Assembly: GCA_947502975.1 (NCBI GenBank)
Contig: CANNBV010000002.1
Span: forward strand, 811,251 to 875,250
DNA: 64,000 nucleotides
Direction: 5' to 3'
DNA from: an uncultured Flavobacteriaceae bacterium
Lineage (GTDB): Bacteria; Bacteroidota; Bacteroidia; Flavobacteriales; Flavobacteriaceae
Of this stretch, positions 26,496 to 34,273 are shown in pieces (within the stretch, counting starts at the first letter, position 1; the number at the start of each line of letters is the position of its first letter). The notes beneath the pieces were generated by a model. It was not told the DNA's origin. It ran no database searches and worked only from the letters and a program-made list of their open reading frames with translations. The position numbers and the translations under genes are program-made.

Positions 26496-27393
26496 AGTCT
26501 TGAAGTAATTCCAAATTATGTAGTTGCTTTAATTTATCATAATCCTCATTTAATCGATCAATAACTTTCCTTTGAAAATTTTGAGGATGATGTTTAGATA
26601 CATGCTTTGTAGATTTCATTGCAATTTTGAAATCTTCAGATTCTAAGTCACTAAATTTTAAATGCCATTTTTTAAGTGTTATCTTCCTTAAAAAGGAATC
26701 GACAGCATTACCAATAGGTGTATTAAATATTTTTTCTATAAACACAGATAACCAACTTTTTTTTGTCTCATTTATTATTGAGGTATCAAAAGAAGGGAAA
26801 TTTGGAAAATACTCATAGGGCCAAGTGTTTTCCTGCATAAAAGAGGTAAACGCTTTTTTGCCATATACAGGAATTAAGGTCACCATTTCGGTAGCTGTAA
26901 ATCTATTTTGCTCAGGAATATGCAAATAATCGCTACTAATAAAATAGTTGATGCAAAAATATTTTCTTGAGTTTAATAAGAATATTTTTTTGTAGAGTAT
27001 TAGCAAAGTCCTTGAAATCCATAATCTACCTGGTTTTGTAATGATGAAAAAATCAATATCACCATTAGAATCATAATATCCTTTAGAGAGCGATCCAGAA
27101 AGGCAAACACTTTCCACATATGGGAATTTCGCGATAAGTTTTGATACTTTAAAAGCTTTTGGCATTACTTTTTTTGCCATTTCGTTTCCTTTTAATCGTC
27201 TAGTTAGTAGAGAACGGTTATTTTCACACATAAAAAAATCTTCAATCTTGAAGATAATACCTTTTTTTAGGAGAATATCTATTTCTGTGTTTATGGCTTT
27301 TTCTGAAGACGCATTCGAAAATTTATAAATTTCCGCTTTAGTTAACGGATATTTAAAAATTGAAAAATACAATATGGTTTTTAGGGCAGTCAA
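26488..27393 (-). CDS. Nucleotidyltransferase-domain protein (MNT-like fold), first gene of the radical SAM run
   Basis: 301 residues. GSLSKG (100-105) followed by GDIDFFI (D112, D114) is the GSxxxG...DxD signature of polymerase-beta-type nucleotidyltransferases. Residues 1-60 look like a winged helix (LTKAEIYKFSN, LLKKGIIFKIEDFFMC). It starts at TTG 27393: the reading frame is closed by TAA at 27411-27409 and no ATG occurs before residue 55. It could nucleotidylate a small molecule or a protein partner. The C-terminal 100 residues (KHHPQNFQRKVIDRL) are of unknown fold. Confidence 0.75.
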   Translation of the reverse strand: MTALKTILYFSIFKYPLTKAEIYKFSNASSEKAINTEIDILLKKGIIFKIEDFFMCENNRSLLTRRLKGNEMAKKVMPKAFKVSKLIAKFPYVESVCLSGSLSKGYYDSNGDIDFFIITKPGRLWISRTLLILYKKIFLLNSRKYFCINYFISSDYLHIPEQNRFTATEMVTLIPVYGKKAFTSFMQENTWPYEYFPNFPSFDTSIINETKKSWLSVFIEKIFNTPIGNAVDSFLRKITLKKWHLKFSDLESEDFKIAMKSTKHVSKHHPQNFQRKVIDRLNEDYDKLKQLHNLELLQDYA

Positions 27394-27429
27394 TTTTTCT
27401 TTTTTTTCTTATTGTGTGGTGAATAAAAC

Positions 27430-27963
27430 TTACTTTTTCATTAAGTCAAAGTTAAAAGACACTTGTATTTCCTCAGCAATTTTTTTACTTACAATTTTAG
27501 GAATGTCTATGTCGTAGTCTGAAGCTAGAGCGATAAAATCTCCAGAAATCTTAAAAACTTTTTCCATTTGGGTTAATCTACAAGATAGTTTAAGTTCTTT
27601 CGATTTTCCATGAAAGCTTAGTATACCATTAATTGTGTAAGTTTCTTTTAAGTTTGAAATATCAAAATCTACCAACTTACCCTTGAAGGTTGCTTTTGGA
27701 AATTTGTCCGATTCTGCATAGTTTTCATTGAAATGTTCTTCCATTAATGCATTTTTAAATCGAAATCCTTTCACCAAAACTAATGCTGCAAATTCGCCAT
27801 TATCAGTATTAATAATTGCGGTTACAGTATTATTTGTTGCTTTAACCTCTTCAAAAGAAGGTACTGAAGCTTCAAAATCGACAATCCCAGTTTTTGTTAA
27901 ATATTTAGTCTGTCCAAATATACTGAAGCTTACAAATAGTATTAAAAATGCTAACTTTTTCAT
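27430..27963 (-). CDS. YceI family protein
   Basis: 177 residues with a signal peptide (1-18, ending FGQ). The body follows the YceI lipocalin-like pattern: a strand F(E)ASVPSFEEVKATNN, then GEFAALVLVKGFRFKNALMEEHFNENYAESDKFPKATF, then GILSFHGKSKELKL and a C-terminal amphipathic strand. YceI proteins bind isoprenoid or amphiphilic ligands in the periplasm. It is followed by the nucleotidyltransferase start only 36 bases later, with no hairpin in between, so transcription may read on into the radical SAM genes. Confidence 0.88.
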   Translation of the reverse strand: MKKLAFLILFVSFSIFGQTKYLTKTGIVDFEASVPSFEEVKATNNTVTAIINTDNGEFAALVLVKGFRFKNALMEEHFNENYAESDKFPKATFKGKLVDFDISNLKETYTINGILSFHGKSKELKLSCRLTQMEKVFKISGDFIALASDYDIDIPKIVSKKIAEEIQVSFNFDLMKK

Positions 27964-27999
27964 ATAATTATTTTAAAAATTTTGTTTAGAATACAATGT

Positions 28000-28374
28000 T
28001 TAGTTATTGTTTTCAAGTAAACCATCATCATTCCATTGTATAATAAGATCAATTGAATTTTGAGGTAGTCTTGGGCCACCAGCTGGCATTGCACCAGATT
28101 CACCAGCTTGTCGAGATATCCTATTGATTAAGTCTCTGTTTTGAACGGCTTCCCTAACTTGCCCAAAGGTTAATAATGGCATTGGTGCACCAGCTACTGG
28201 CGGGTCGTTATGACACCCAGTGCAGTTATTATCAATGATTGTTTTCACGTCATTATTATAAGTTGCTATTTGGGTAACAGGTTGTTCTTCAATTAAATCG
28301 TTTTCGCTTGCATTAGTACAACTGTTTAAAAGCGTCAATAAAATAAATGTTGCTGTATATACTATCTTTTTCAT
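28000..28374 (-). CDS. Small lipoprotein cytochrome c
   Basis: 124 residues. Lipobox Cys19 (LLNSC), then one heme motif CTGCH (51-55) followed by PMPLLTF and, near the C-terminus, GAMPAGGPRLPQ, which could hold the distal Met ligand. This arrangement is common in Bacteroidota as a one-heme lipoprotein next to YceI and DUF5777 genes. It should be a periplasm-facing electron carrier. Confidence 0.85.
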   Translation of the reverse strand: MKKIVYTATFILLTLLNSCTNASENDLIEEQPVTQIATYNNDVKTIIDNNCTGCHNDPPVAGAPMPLLTFGQVREAVQNRDLINRISRQAGESGAMPAGGPRLPQNSIDLIIQWNDDGLLENNN

Positions 28375-28385
28375 CTTTTCTTTTT

Positions 28386-29243
28386 TTAAAATACACGACT
28401 TAAATTAAAACCAAAATAAAAATTACCATCACCCCAATCTCCAATACTCTGCCCCAAAAAGGTATTAGTGTTCATGCCTTGGGCGTTGGTAAAATGCATT
28501 TGAAACACATGTCCGCCAGTTTCTAAATCAATACCAATGGATAATGGGTTTTTAAATGGAGAATTGTTAGCCCTGTTAAGGTGTAATCCATAATCTAGAT
28601 TTAGAGACATGCGCTTGCTTAATTTATATCTTCCACCCAAACCGAGTGCAAACTGCGAATTATCTTGTTCGTCGACCATTACATAATTATCATGGAAGAA
28701 TGTTGGTGCCAATTCATACGAAAAATTTGTACTTACCTTTCTTGAAATTAATACTTGAGCGGTGTAACCCAATCGGTGCTTAAATTCAATTAAAGGTAAA
28801 TTGTCTTTACTTAATCCGGTATTTATCAAAATAGCATTAAACCCTACTATCGTGAATGGAAATCCATTTTCTTGTTGTCTAATAAGCCTGTACTTTGCTG
28901 AGGTTTCATAAATTTTTTGGAAGGAACTTCTCGATACTCCAATGTTTAAGCCATTAGAAATACCAAATACAAAGTTTAAGCGAGTAACAGCGTCGTCTAA
29001 TCCAAAAAAACTATCAAAACCATTTTCAACACTTCCAAAGCGATGTGCGACTATAAACGTGAATTCTTTTTTGGCTACTAATTTGGTAGATTCAAAGTTC
29101 ACAATCTTTAAACCTTTAAATGCAGCAGCAGTATAATTACTTTTTGAAGTGTCAACTTCAGACTCAATTTCATCTAATAAGTCGTCTTGAGTGAAGCATA
29201 GTATAGGAAAGCAGAACAAAATAAGAATAGTAAAGTTTTTCAT
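28386..29243 (-). CDS. DUF5777 family outer-membrane beta-barrel protein
   Basis: 285 residues with a signal peptide (1-18). The mature protein is built of alternating amphipathic strands (FTFIVAHRFGSVENGFDSFFGLDDAVTRLNF, GLNIGVSRSS, AQVLISRKVSTNFSYELAPTFF) and ends in an aromatic residue (SRVF), as expected of outer-membrane barrels. The VAHRFG and FFGLDD elements fit the DUF5777 family. The family has no firm role. It is 11 bases upstream of the cytochrome gene, indicating one transcript. Confidence 0.85.
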   Translation of the reverse strand: MKNFTILILFCFPILCFTQDDLLDEIESEVDTSKSNYTAAAFKGLKIVNFESTKLVAKKEFTFIVAHRFGSVENGFDSFFGLDDAVTRLNFVFGISNGLNIGVSRSSFQKIYETSAKYRLIRQQENGFPFTIVGFNAILINTGLSKDNLPLIEFKHRLGYTAQVLISRKVSTNFSYELAPTFFHDNYVMVDEQDNSQFALGLGGRYKLSKRMSLNLDYGLHLNRANNSPFKNPLSIGIDLETGGHVFQMHFTNAQGMNTNTFLGQSIGDWGDGNFYFGFNLSRVF

Positions 29244-29277
29244 AGGGTATTTTTTAGCTTGATTTTATATGAAAGTT

Positions 29278-29673
29278 TTATTTCGAATTTATACTACATT
29301 GGTCTAATTTAATTTCTTCCAGCAAGTCATCATATCCTATAAATCTTCCTTTAACGTGTAAATCATCTCCAATCTTTACGGTACTGGGAATCTGGTCTTT
29401 GAATTGACAAAATATTGAATTGTTTATTAAAAAATTATTGCTATTGATTTCAGAAAGTACACCTGAAATTTGGATAGTTTTATTAAGGTACTTTTGCTCT
29501 GCAGAAGTTGCATCATTTAAGAATTGGTCAATGAATTCTTTGGAAGAGAAAGTGAACTCTGGTTTTTCTTTCTCAATATCTCGGTGATCTTGATATATAT
29601 AGTTATAAGCAATAATACCAATGATAATCGGTATGATAAATATCACCCACCTTTTTAAATTTTTCTTTTTCAT
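29278..29673 (-). CDS. OB-fold tRNA_anti-like membrane-anchored protein
   Basis: 131 residues. One N-terminal transmembrane segment (about 9-26), a short helical linker (DHRDIEKEKPEFTFSSKEFIDQFLNDATSAEQKYLNK), then an OB-type beta region (TIQISGVLSEINSNNFLINNSIFCQF, VKIGDDLHVKGRFIGYDDLLEEIKLDQCSI). This is the tRNA_anti-like architecture found in Bacteroidota; the fold is nucleic-acid-type but the protein is extracytoplasmic. It is the first gene of the YceI set. Confidence 0.75.
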   Translation of the reverse strand: MKKKNLKRWVIFIIPIIIGIIAYNYIYQDHRDIEKEKPEFTFSSKEFIDQFLNDATSAEQKYLNKTIQISGVLSEINSNNFLINNSIFCQFKDQIPSTVKIGDDLHVKGRFIGYDDLLEEIKLDQCSINSK

Positions 29674-30019
29674 TTAGTAGTATTGTTTAGTTTTCCATAT
29701 TTGGTCGTTTATAAACTTAAAATATTACAATACATATTAAGGTACGAAGTTTGTCTACCCAAATTTAATGTACTTGATTTTACAGATAGTCGTTATGTAA
29801 CTTATTTTTGATAATTATTGCATATCCTTAGATTTTAAACATTGATTTTCTTTGTAATATTATTTGAATAGCCTAAAATCAAGTTTTTTGGCTTGTGTAT
29901 TGTCTGCTAGTTGTAATTTCTCTATCAGCTATTCACTTCCGATTAAAACAGACATAAAAGTTACGAAATTTATCAATTCTTTTAATAACGTAATTTTTTT
30001 ACCATAAGTAAGTTAAAAT
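29674..30019 (-). other. 346-base intergenic region upstream of the OB-fold/DUF5777 operon
   Basis: No coding frame or RNA gene is apparent. The minus strand carries TAAATTTG (29767-29760), a good -7 box 87 bases ahead of the ATG at 29673, but no -33 TTTG at the right distance. A short imperfect hairpin, AGCC...GGCT (about 29870-29893), may end the thioesterase transcript. Nothing else is seen. Confidence 0.4.
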
Positions 30020-30559
30020 TTATAATAGTTCAACTTTAGCATTATGTTGTTTAATAATTTCTAAATGCTCTTCAATTTTAAATTCAGAAGCATTAAATTT
30101 TGTAGAACGTTGTCTTGCTTGTTGCTGTCTAGCAATACTCCTAGCAAAACGTCTTACAGCTTGTTCAGAATCTAAAATAATTCCGGGTACAGGTACATTT
30201 TTGCCATTTTCGTCTTTTGCAACCATGGTAAAATATGACGAATTACAATGCTTGACATTACCAGTTTGAATATTTTCAGATTCTACTCTTAAGCCCACAA
30301 CCATTGAGGTTTTTCCTGTATAATTTATGGATGCTTTTAAGGTTACCAACTCGCCAACTTCAATTGGATTCAAGAAATCTACACGATTTACGGATGCCGT
30401 TACGCAATAATGTTGCGAATGCTTAGAAGCGCAAGCAAAAGCAATTTGGTCCATTAAGTTCAAAATATGGCCTCCATGAATTTTTCCACTAAAATTAGAG
30501 TGAGACGGAAGCATTAATTCTGTTATTGAAACTTGAGACTCTTTGGGATGTTTAAACAT
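30020..30559 (-). CDS. Acyl-CoA thioesterase, hot-dog fold (YciA/BACH-like)
   Basis: 179 residues. The hot-dog helix carries GKIHGGHILNLMDQIAFACA, where the Asp (MDQ) and the preceding HGG pattern are typical of YciA-like acyl-CoA hydrolases. VTASVNRVDFLNPIEVGELV and SINYTGKTSMVVGLRVES complete the domain. An extension of about 45 residues rich in R and Q (FARSIARQQQARQR) follows. The substrate chain length is unknown. It is 3 bases downstream of the DUF3307 gene, so it may be the last gene of the SatD operon. Confidence 0.87.
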   Translation of the reverse strand: MFKHPKESQVSITELMLPSHSNFSGKIHGGHILNLMDQIAFACASKHSQHYCVTASVNRVDFLNPIEVGELVTLKASINYTGKTSMVVGLRVESENIQTGNVKHCNSSYFTMVAKDENGKNVPVPGIILDSEQAVRRFARSIARQQQARQRSTKFNASEFKIEEHLEIIKQHNAKVELL

Positions 30560-30562
30560 ACT

Positions 30563-31267
30563 TTATGATATTAAAACGGTATAAATAATTCCTGTTACTA
30601 TAGCAATACCAAAACTTATTAAAGTACCTATCAATATGTATTCTGTAAGTTGTCTGGTTTTAGATTCTTTGAGGTCGCCAAATCGAAATACAGATTTAGC
30701 AGTGATAAGAAACCCAACAGCTTCCCAGTGTTCTGATACAATAAAAATAAACACTAAAACACGCTCTAAAATACCGATATATTTCCCAGCATCCTGCAAC
30801 GATTCGTTATTTTTAGTAAGTTCTGAAATATTCCACTTTAAAAAAATGGTTTTCATAATTATGGATACAGGAATTGTTAAAAACAATAAACATGTAATAA
30901 GCAAAAGTTGATTTTCATTAATGTTAAACTGAAATTCTGAGATGTCATTGCTTATGAACAAATAACAACCAAAAATTATCAAAATATGCAGAAGCTGATC
31001 TATAAAAAATAATTTTCGCTTTGTTTTTTTCTTTTGAAGAGAAAGTTTTAATGCGTCAATAATAAAATGAGAAACTCCAATAATTAATATTATGTACCAA
31101 AGCGATATATCCCATAGCATTATAGTTGTTGCTGCAACATGTATTAAGATATGAAAATATAATTTGGGAGATTTTAGTTTCTTTTTTTCATTTTCTTTTA
31201 CCCATTTAGTGGGTTGTAGATAAAAATCTCCGATAAGGTGCGCCAATAAAAGTTTAATTAGAATCAT
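30563..31267 (-). CDS. DUF3307 integral membrane protein with HxxxD/HxxxH/HxxxD motifs
   Basis: 234 residues and about 6-7 membrane segments. The N-terminal half holds three spaced pairs: His10/Asp14 (AHLIGDFYLQ), His39/His43 (YFHILIHVA) and His67/Asp71 (SHFIIDALK). This layout resembles membrane-bound metal-dependent hydrolases, but activity is not known for DUF3307. The start overlaps the satD stop by 4 bases (ATGA), so the two are translationally coupled. SatD plus DUF3307 is a pairing I have met in other Bacteroidota, which argues for a functional unit. Confidence 0.85.
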   Translation of the reverse strand: MILIKLLLAHLIGDFYLQPTKWVKENEKKKLKSPKLYFHILIHVAATTIMLWDISLWYIILIIGVSHFIIDALKLSLQKKKTKRKLFFIDQLLHILIIFGCYLFISNDISEFQFNINENQLLLITCLLFLTIPVSIIMKTIFLKWNISELTKNNESLQDAGKYIGILERVLVFIFIVSEHWEAVGFLITAKSVFRFGDLKESKTRQLTEYILIGTLISFGIAIVTGIIYTVLIS

Positions 31268-31878
31268 GATAAAATGGCTATTTTTTGTTGATACATCTGG
31301 TTTAATTCCAAAATAGATTCTAAACCAGCGCGTTTTTGTCGTTTGCTTACAGCATCTTGTTTTATGCCAATTAATTCAGCTAATTCATGCTGTAAAGCGT
31401 TAGGGTTTTCAATACTCAGCTTAATGATTTCTGCAGAATTTTTAGTCCAATTATTCATGAATGACAGCGCTAATTTAAAGTATAAATTAAGTTCATTATC
31501 TAACTTAGAGTTTTTGGTTTTTATCCTTAAATTTTGCTTTTCTTTTTTTAGAGTTTCTAAGGTTTCACCAGAAAAAACAAAGGCTTCTCCATTAGATTCG
31601 CTTACTTTGTTGCCTTGATAAGTTTTATTTCCGATACCAATAGCTAACCGAACATCTAAATCAGAAATCATTTTTACACAAGCCTTTATATATACGGCAT
31701 TTAAAAAACTTTTAGATGTATCGGTAATTTCTATTTGAAAACTATCACCTCGATATATTTCCCAATAGTTGTCATTCATATCTATATTAGAAAGCGATTT
31801 TTTTAAAGCGCTTATCCATATTTCAGGGTTCTTTTGTGCTGTAGATTTTATAATATCACCTGTAATTACACTAGTCAT
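31264..31878 (-). CDS. SatD family protein: cyclase-like domain plus helix-turn-helix
   Basis: 204 residues from ATG 31878. A longer frame to 31986 is open, but its start would lie upstream of the mapped -7 box, and the family N-terminus is MTSVITGDIIKS. Residues 1-125 follow the class III nucleotide cyclase layout: TGDIIKST (Asp8), YRGDSFQIE (Asp45), VRLAIGIG, then GEAFVFSGETL. Residues about 165-195 (HELAELIGIKQDAVSKRQKRAG) form a helix-turn-helix. SatD is named from Streptococcus mutans acid tolerance. The cyclase-like reading is my inference. Operators within its promoter suggest self-control. Confidence 0.8.
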   Translation of the reverse strand: MTSVITGDIIKSTAQKNPEIWISALKKSLSNIDMNDNYWEIYRGDSFQIEITDTSKSFLNAVYIKACVKMISDLDVRLAIGIGNKTYQGNKVSESNGEAFVFSGETLETLKKEKQNLRIKTKNSKLDNELNLYFKLALSFMNNWTKNSAEIIKLSIENPNALQHELAELIGIKQDAVSKRQKRAGLESILELNQMYQQKIAILS

Positions 31879-31974
31879 AATATTTGAAAATTTAAATATT
31901 CCTTTTAAATGGCATTTATTTAAAAATTCCTTTTTTATGGAATAAATTAAAATATGCCTTAATATTGGAATGTT

Positions 31975-32006
31975 CAAATATATCACGTTTTTATGTGATA
32001 AGCAAA
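31975..32006 (-). promoter_or_regulatory. satD promoter (-33/-7)
   Basis: On the minus strand, TTTG (32006-32003) and TATATTTG (31982-31975) are 20 bases apart. Transcription would start near 31968, leaving a leader of about 90 bases to ATG 31878 and excluding the upstream ATG at 31986. Confidence 0.7.
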
Positions 32007-32048
32007 AATATCGTGTTTTTATGTGATAAATGAAATACCGTGTTTTTG
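31981..32048. promoter_or_regulatory. Three iterated operator-like sites over the satD promoter
   Basis: Site 1, 31981-32000, is a palindrome with arms TATCAC and GTGATA, and lies exactly between the -33 and -7 boxes. Site 2, 32009-32028, TATCGTGTTTTTATGTGATA, differs at two bases. Site 3, starting at 32036 (TACCGTGTTTTT), keeps only the left half. Periodicity is 27-28 bases. The layout predicts repression by a dimeric regulator, most simply SatD itself. Confidence 0.7.
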
Positions 32049-32074
32049 TAAAGTATTTTAGAAATTACACAAAA

Positions 32075-33394
32075 TTATTCATCTTCTTCAGCACGTTTTA
32101 TGATAGCTTCAGGAAGCGATTTTTTAGCTTTAGCTCCCATTTTCTTTAACTTTTCTACACTAGTAATGAGATTACCTCTACCTTCAACGAGTTTATTCAT
32201 AGCTGAAGAATAGTCGTTTTTTGCAGCATCAATTTTTTTACCAACTCCTGTTAAATCACTAACTAAACCTTCAAATTTATCATATAAAGCTCCAGCTTGT
32301 CGTGCAATTTCAATGGCATTACGTTGCTGTTTTTCATTGTTCCACATAGTATCAATCGTGCGAAGTGTTGCCAAAAGTGTAGAAGGCGTAACGATGACAA
32401 TATTCTTTTCAAAAGCCTTGTTATAAATAGTATTATCTTCATTTACTACGACAGCAAAAGCGGGCTCAATGGGGATAAACATCAAAACAAAATCTGGAGA
32501 TTCAATATCATATAAATCTTGATAATTTTTTGCTGAAAGTTGCTCTACATGTCTTCTTATAGAATTTACATGTGCTTTTAAAAATTGCGGTTTGTCATCG
32601 TCGTCAGCATTAACTAAACGCTCATAATCGGTTAAAGACACTTTAGAGTCAATCACCATTTTTTTGCCATCAGGCAAATGCAGAACCACATCTGGCATGA
32701 CACGAGAATTGTCGCTAAGGGTAAAACTTTGCTGTACAAAATATTCTCTATCTTTTTCCAAACCTGATTTTTCGAGGACACGCTCTAAGACCAATTCACC
32801 CCAATTTCCTTGCATTTTACTATCACCTTTTAAAGCTCTGGTTAAATTGGTAGCTTCTTTAGTCATTTGTTGGTTGAGGTCTTTTAAGCCTAACAATTGC
32901 TCTTTTAAAGCAGAGTGCATACTAATACTTTCTTTCTGCGTTAAATCTACTTTTTCCTCAAAGTTTTTAATTTTCTCTTGCAGCGGATTAAGGATGTTTT
33001 TTATATTCTCTTTATTCTGTTCCGTAAATTTATTTGATTTCTCTTCAAGAATTTTATTGGCTAGCAACTCAAAATCTTTTCGCAGTTGCTCTTGGCGTTC
33101 CTCTAATTCTTTATCACGTTTTAAATTTTGTTCTTGTAGGTTTTCATATTCAGAATTTTTTCTAGCTAGTTCTGTACTCAAAAATTCTTTTTCACGTCGA
33201 ATGTCTTCACGTTCATTTTCAATTTTATTGAGATTTTCTTTTAAACCATCAATAATTGCATTCATTTGATTTTGGCGCTCTTCCAGAGTGCTTTGTTCGC
33301 TTTTATTCTTCAATTTTGAAAAATAATTTCCTAAGAAAAAACCAATTGCTGCAAAAATAATAGCAGCAAGAATTATGATTAAGTTGTCGTTCAT
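32075..33394 (-). CDS. rmuC: DNA recombination protein RmuC
   Basis: 439 residues. An N-terminal transmembrane segment (4-22) is followed by a long coiled coil (about 25-190, rich in E, K, Q, L) and the RmuC domain: MQGNWGELVLERVLEKSGL, YFVQQSF, MPDVVLHLPDGKKMVIDSKVSL (PD-(D/E)xK-like DSK), and WNNEKQQRNAIEIARQAGALYDK. RmuC limits inversions between short inverted repeats. The operators of satD lie just after its stop, but it is probably a separate unit. Confidence 0.95.
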   Translation of the reverse strand: MNDNLIIILAAIIFAAIGFFLGNYFSKLKNKSEQSTLEERQNQMNAIIDGLKENLNKIENEREDIRREKEFLSTELARKNSEYENLQEQNLKRDKELEERQEQLRKDFELLANKILEEKSNKFTEQNKENIKNILNPLQEKIKNFEEKVDLTQKESISMHSALKEQLLGLKDLNQQMTKEATNLTRALKGDSKMQGNWGELVLERVLEKSGLEKDREYFVQQSFTLSDNSRVMPDVVLHLPDGKKMVIDSKVSLTDYERLVNADDDDKPQFLKAHVNSIRRHVEQLSAKNYQDLYDIESPDFVLMFIPIEPAFAVVVNEDNTIYNKAFEKNIVIVTPSTLLATLRTIDTMWNNEKQQRNAIEIARQAGALYDKFEGLVSDLTGVGKKIDAAKNDYSSAMNKLVEGRGNLITSVEKLKKMGAKAKKSLPEAIIKRAEEDE

Positions 33395-33478
33395 GTAACA
33401 AATATCAAATAACCAAAACCAAATTCCAAAAAGTTATAGGTTTATATTTTTACTGGGAACTGTGACTGTGAATAAAGA

Positions 33479-34273
33479 TTATTTTTTAACTCGAAAACTC
33501 CCTGTTTTTTTATCAAAAGAAATTAAATCTTTAGGGAATAAAGTTTCAAAAACATCTTTAGAAATTAAATTACATGGTTTGTCTGATACCACTCCTGTGT
33601 TAGCCATGACAATCAAACTATCGCAGAGTTGAATAGCTAAATCTATTTCATGTGATGAAAATAGAATGGTTTTACCAGTTTCTTTTGCTAACTTTTGGAG
33701 TAACTTTAAAATATAGGCTTTGTGATACATGTCTAGATGTGTAGTAGGCTCATCTAGAATAATTAAATCGGTGTCTTGAGCTAATGCTCTAGCAATCATA
33801 ACATTTTGAAGCTGACCATCACTTAGTTCAAAACACTTTTTGTTTCGAAGGTGTTCAATATTTATTTGTGTAATAGCACGATTTGTAATTTCTATATCTT
33901 CTTTTGAAAGATTACCAACCCAATTGGTATAAGGTTGTCTCCCTAATGCAACAAGCTCATAAACGGATAGGTTCTTCGAAGCTACAGGTTCGGTCAATAC
34001 TAAGCTCAAAACTTTTGCTAAATCAATAGGCGAGAAACGTTTTAACTCCGTATCGTTTACATAAATGTCTCCTTGAATCGGACTTTGCACTTTGGTAAGG
34101 GTTCGTAAAAGTGTGGATTTTCCGATACCATTAGCTCCTATTAAACCCACTAATTCACCTCTTTTTAATTCGATATTAATATTTGAAGCCACTATAGCTT
34201 TTGTCTTTCCAGATGAATAGCCTATGGAAAGGTCTAGGGTTTTTAAAATGATATGTTGGTTTTTATCTTCCAT
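33479..34273 (-). CDS. btuD: ABC transporter ATP-binding protein, BtuD/FecE type
   Basis: 264 residues. Walker A GANGIGKST (46-54), signature LSDGQ (150-154), and Walker B with ILDEPTTHLD (172-181), then switch His in SSHE. The family is iron-siderophore/heme/B12 importer. The cobalamin assignment is by context: next to btuC, btuF and the cob genes, with a B12 riboswitch nearby. It overlaps btuC by one base. Confidence 0.85.
   Translation of the reverse strand: MEDKNQHIILKTLDLSIGYSSGKTKAIVASNINIELKRGELVGLIGANGIGKSTLLRTLTKVQSPIQGDIYVNDTELKRFSPIDLAKVLSLVLTEPVASKNLSVYELVALGRQPYTNWVGNLSKEDIEITNRAITQINIEHLRNKKCFELSDGQLQNVMIARALAQDTDLIILDEPTTHLDMYHKAYILKLLQKLAKETGKTILFSSHEIDLAIQLCDSLIVMANTGVVSDKPCNLISKDVFETLFPKDLISFDKKTGSFRVKK

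Noticed and set aside
31879-31986. 36-residue N-terminal extension of SatD from the ATG at 31986
   Set aside because: The -7 box at 31982-31975 would lie downstream of that ATG, and the family begins at MTSVITGD (31878).
32664-33269. 201-residue open frame on the plus strand, antisense to rmuC
   Set aside because: It is a shadow of the low-complexity coiled-coil coding region of rmuC; the peptide is Ser/Phe/Cys-rich and has no start signal.
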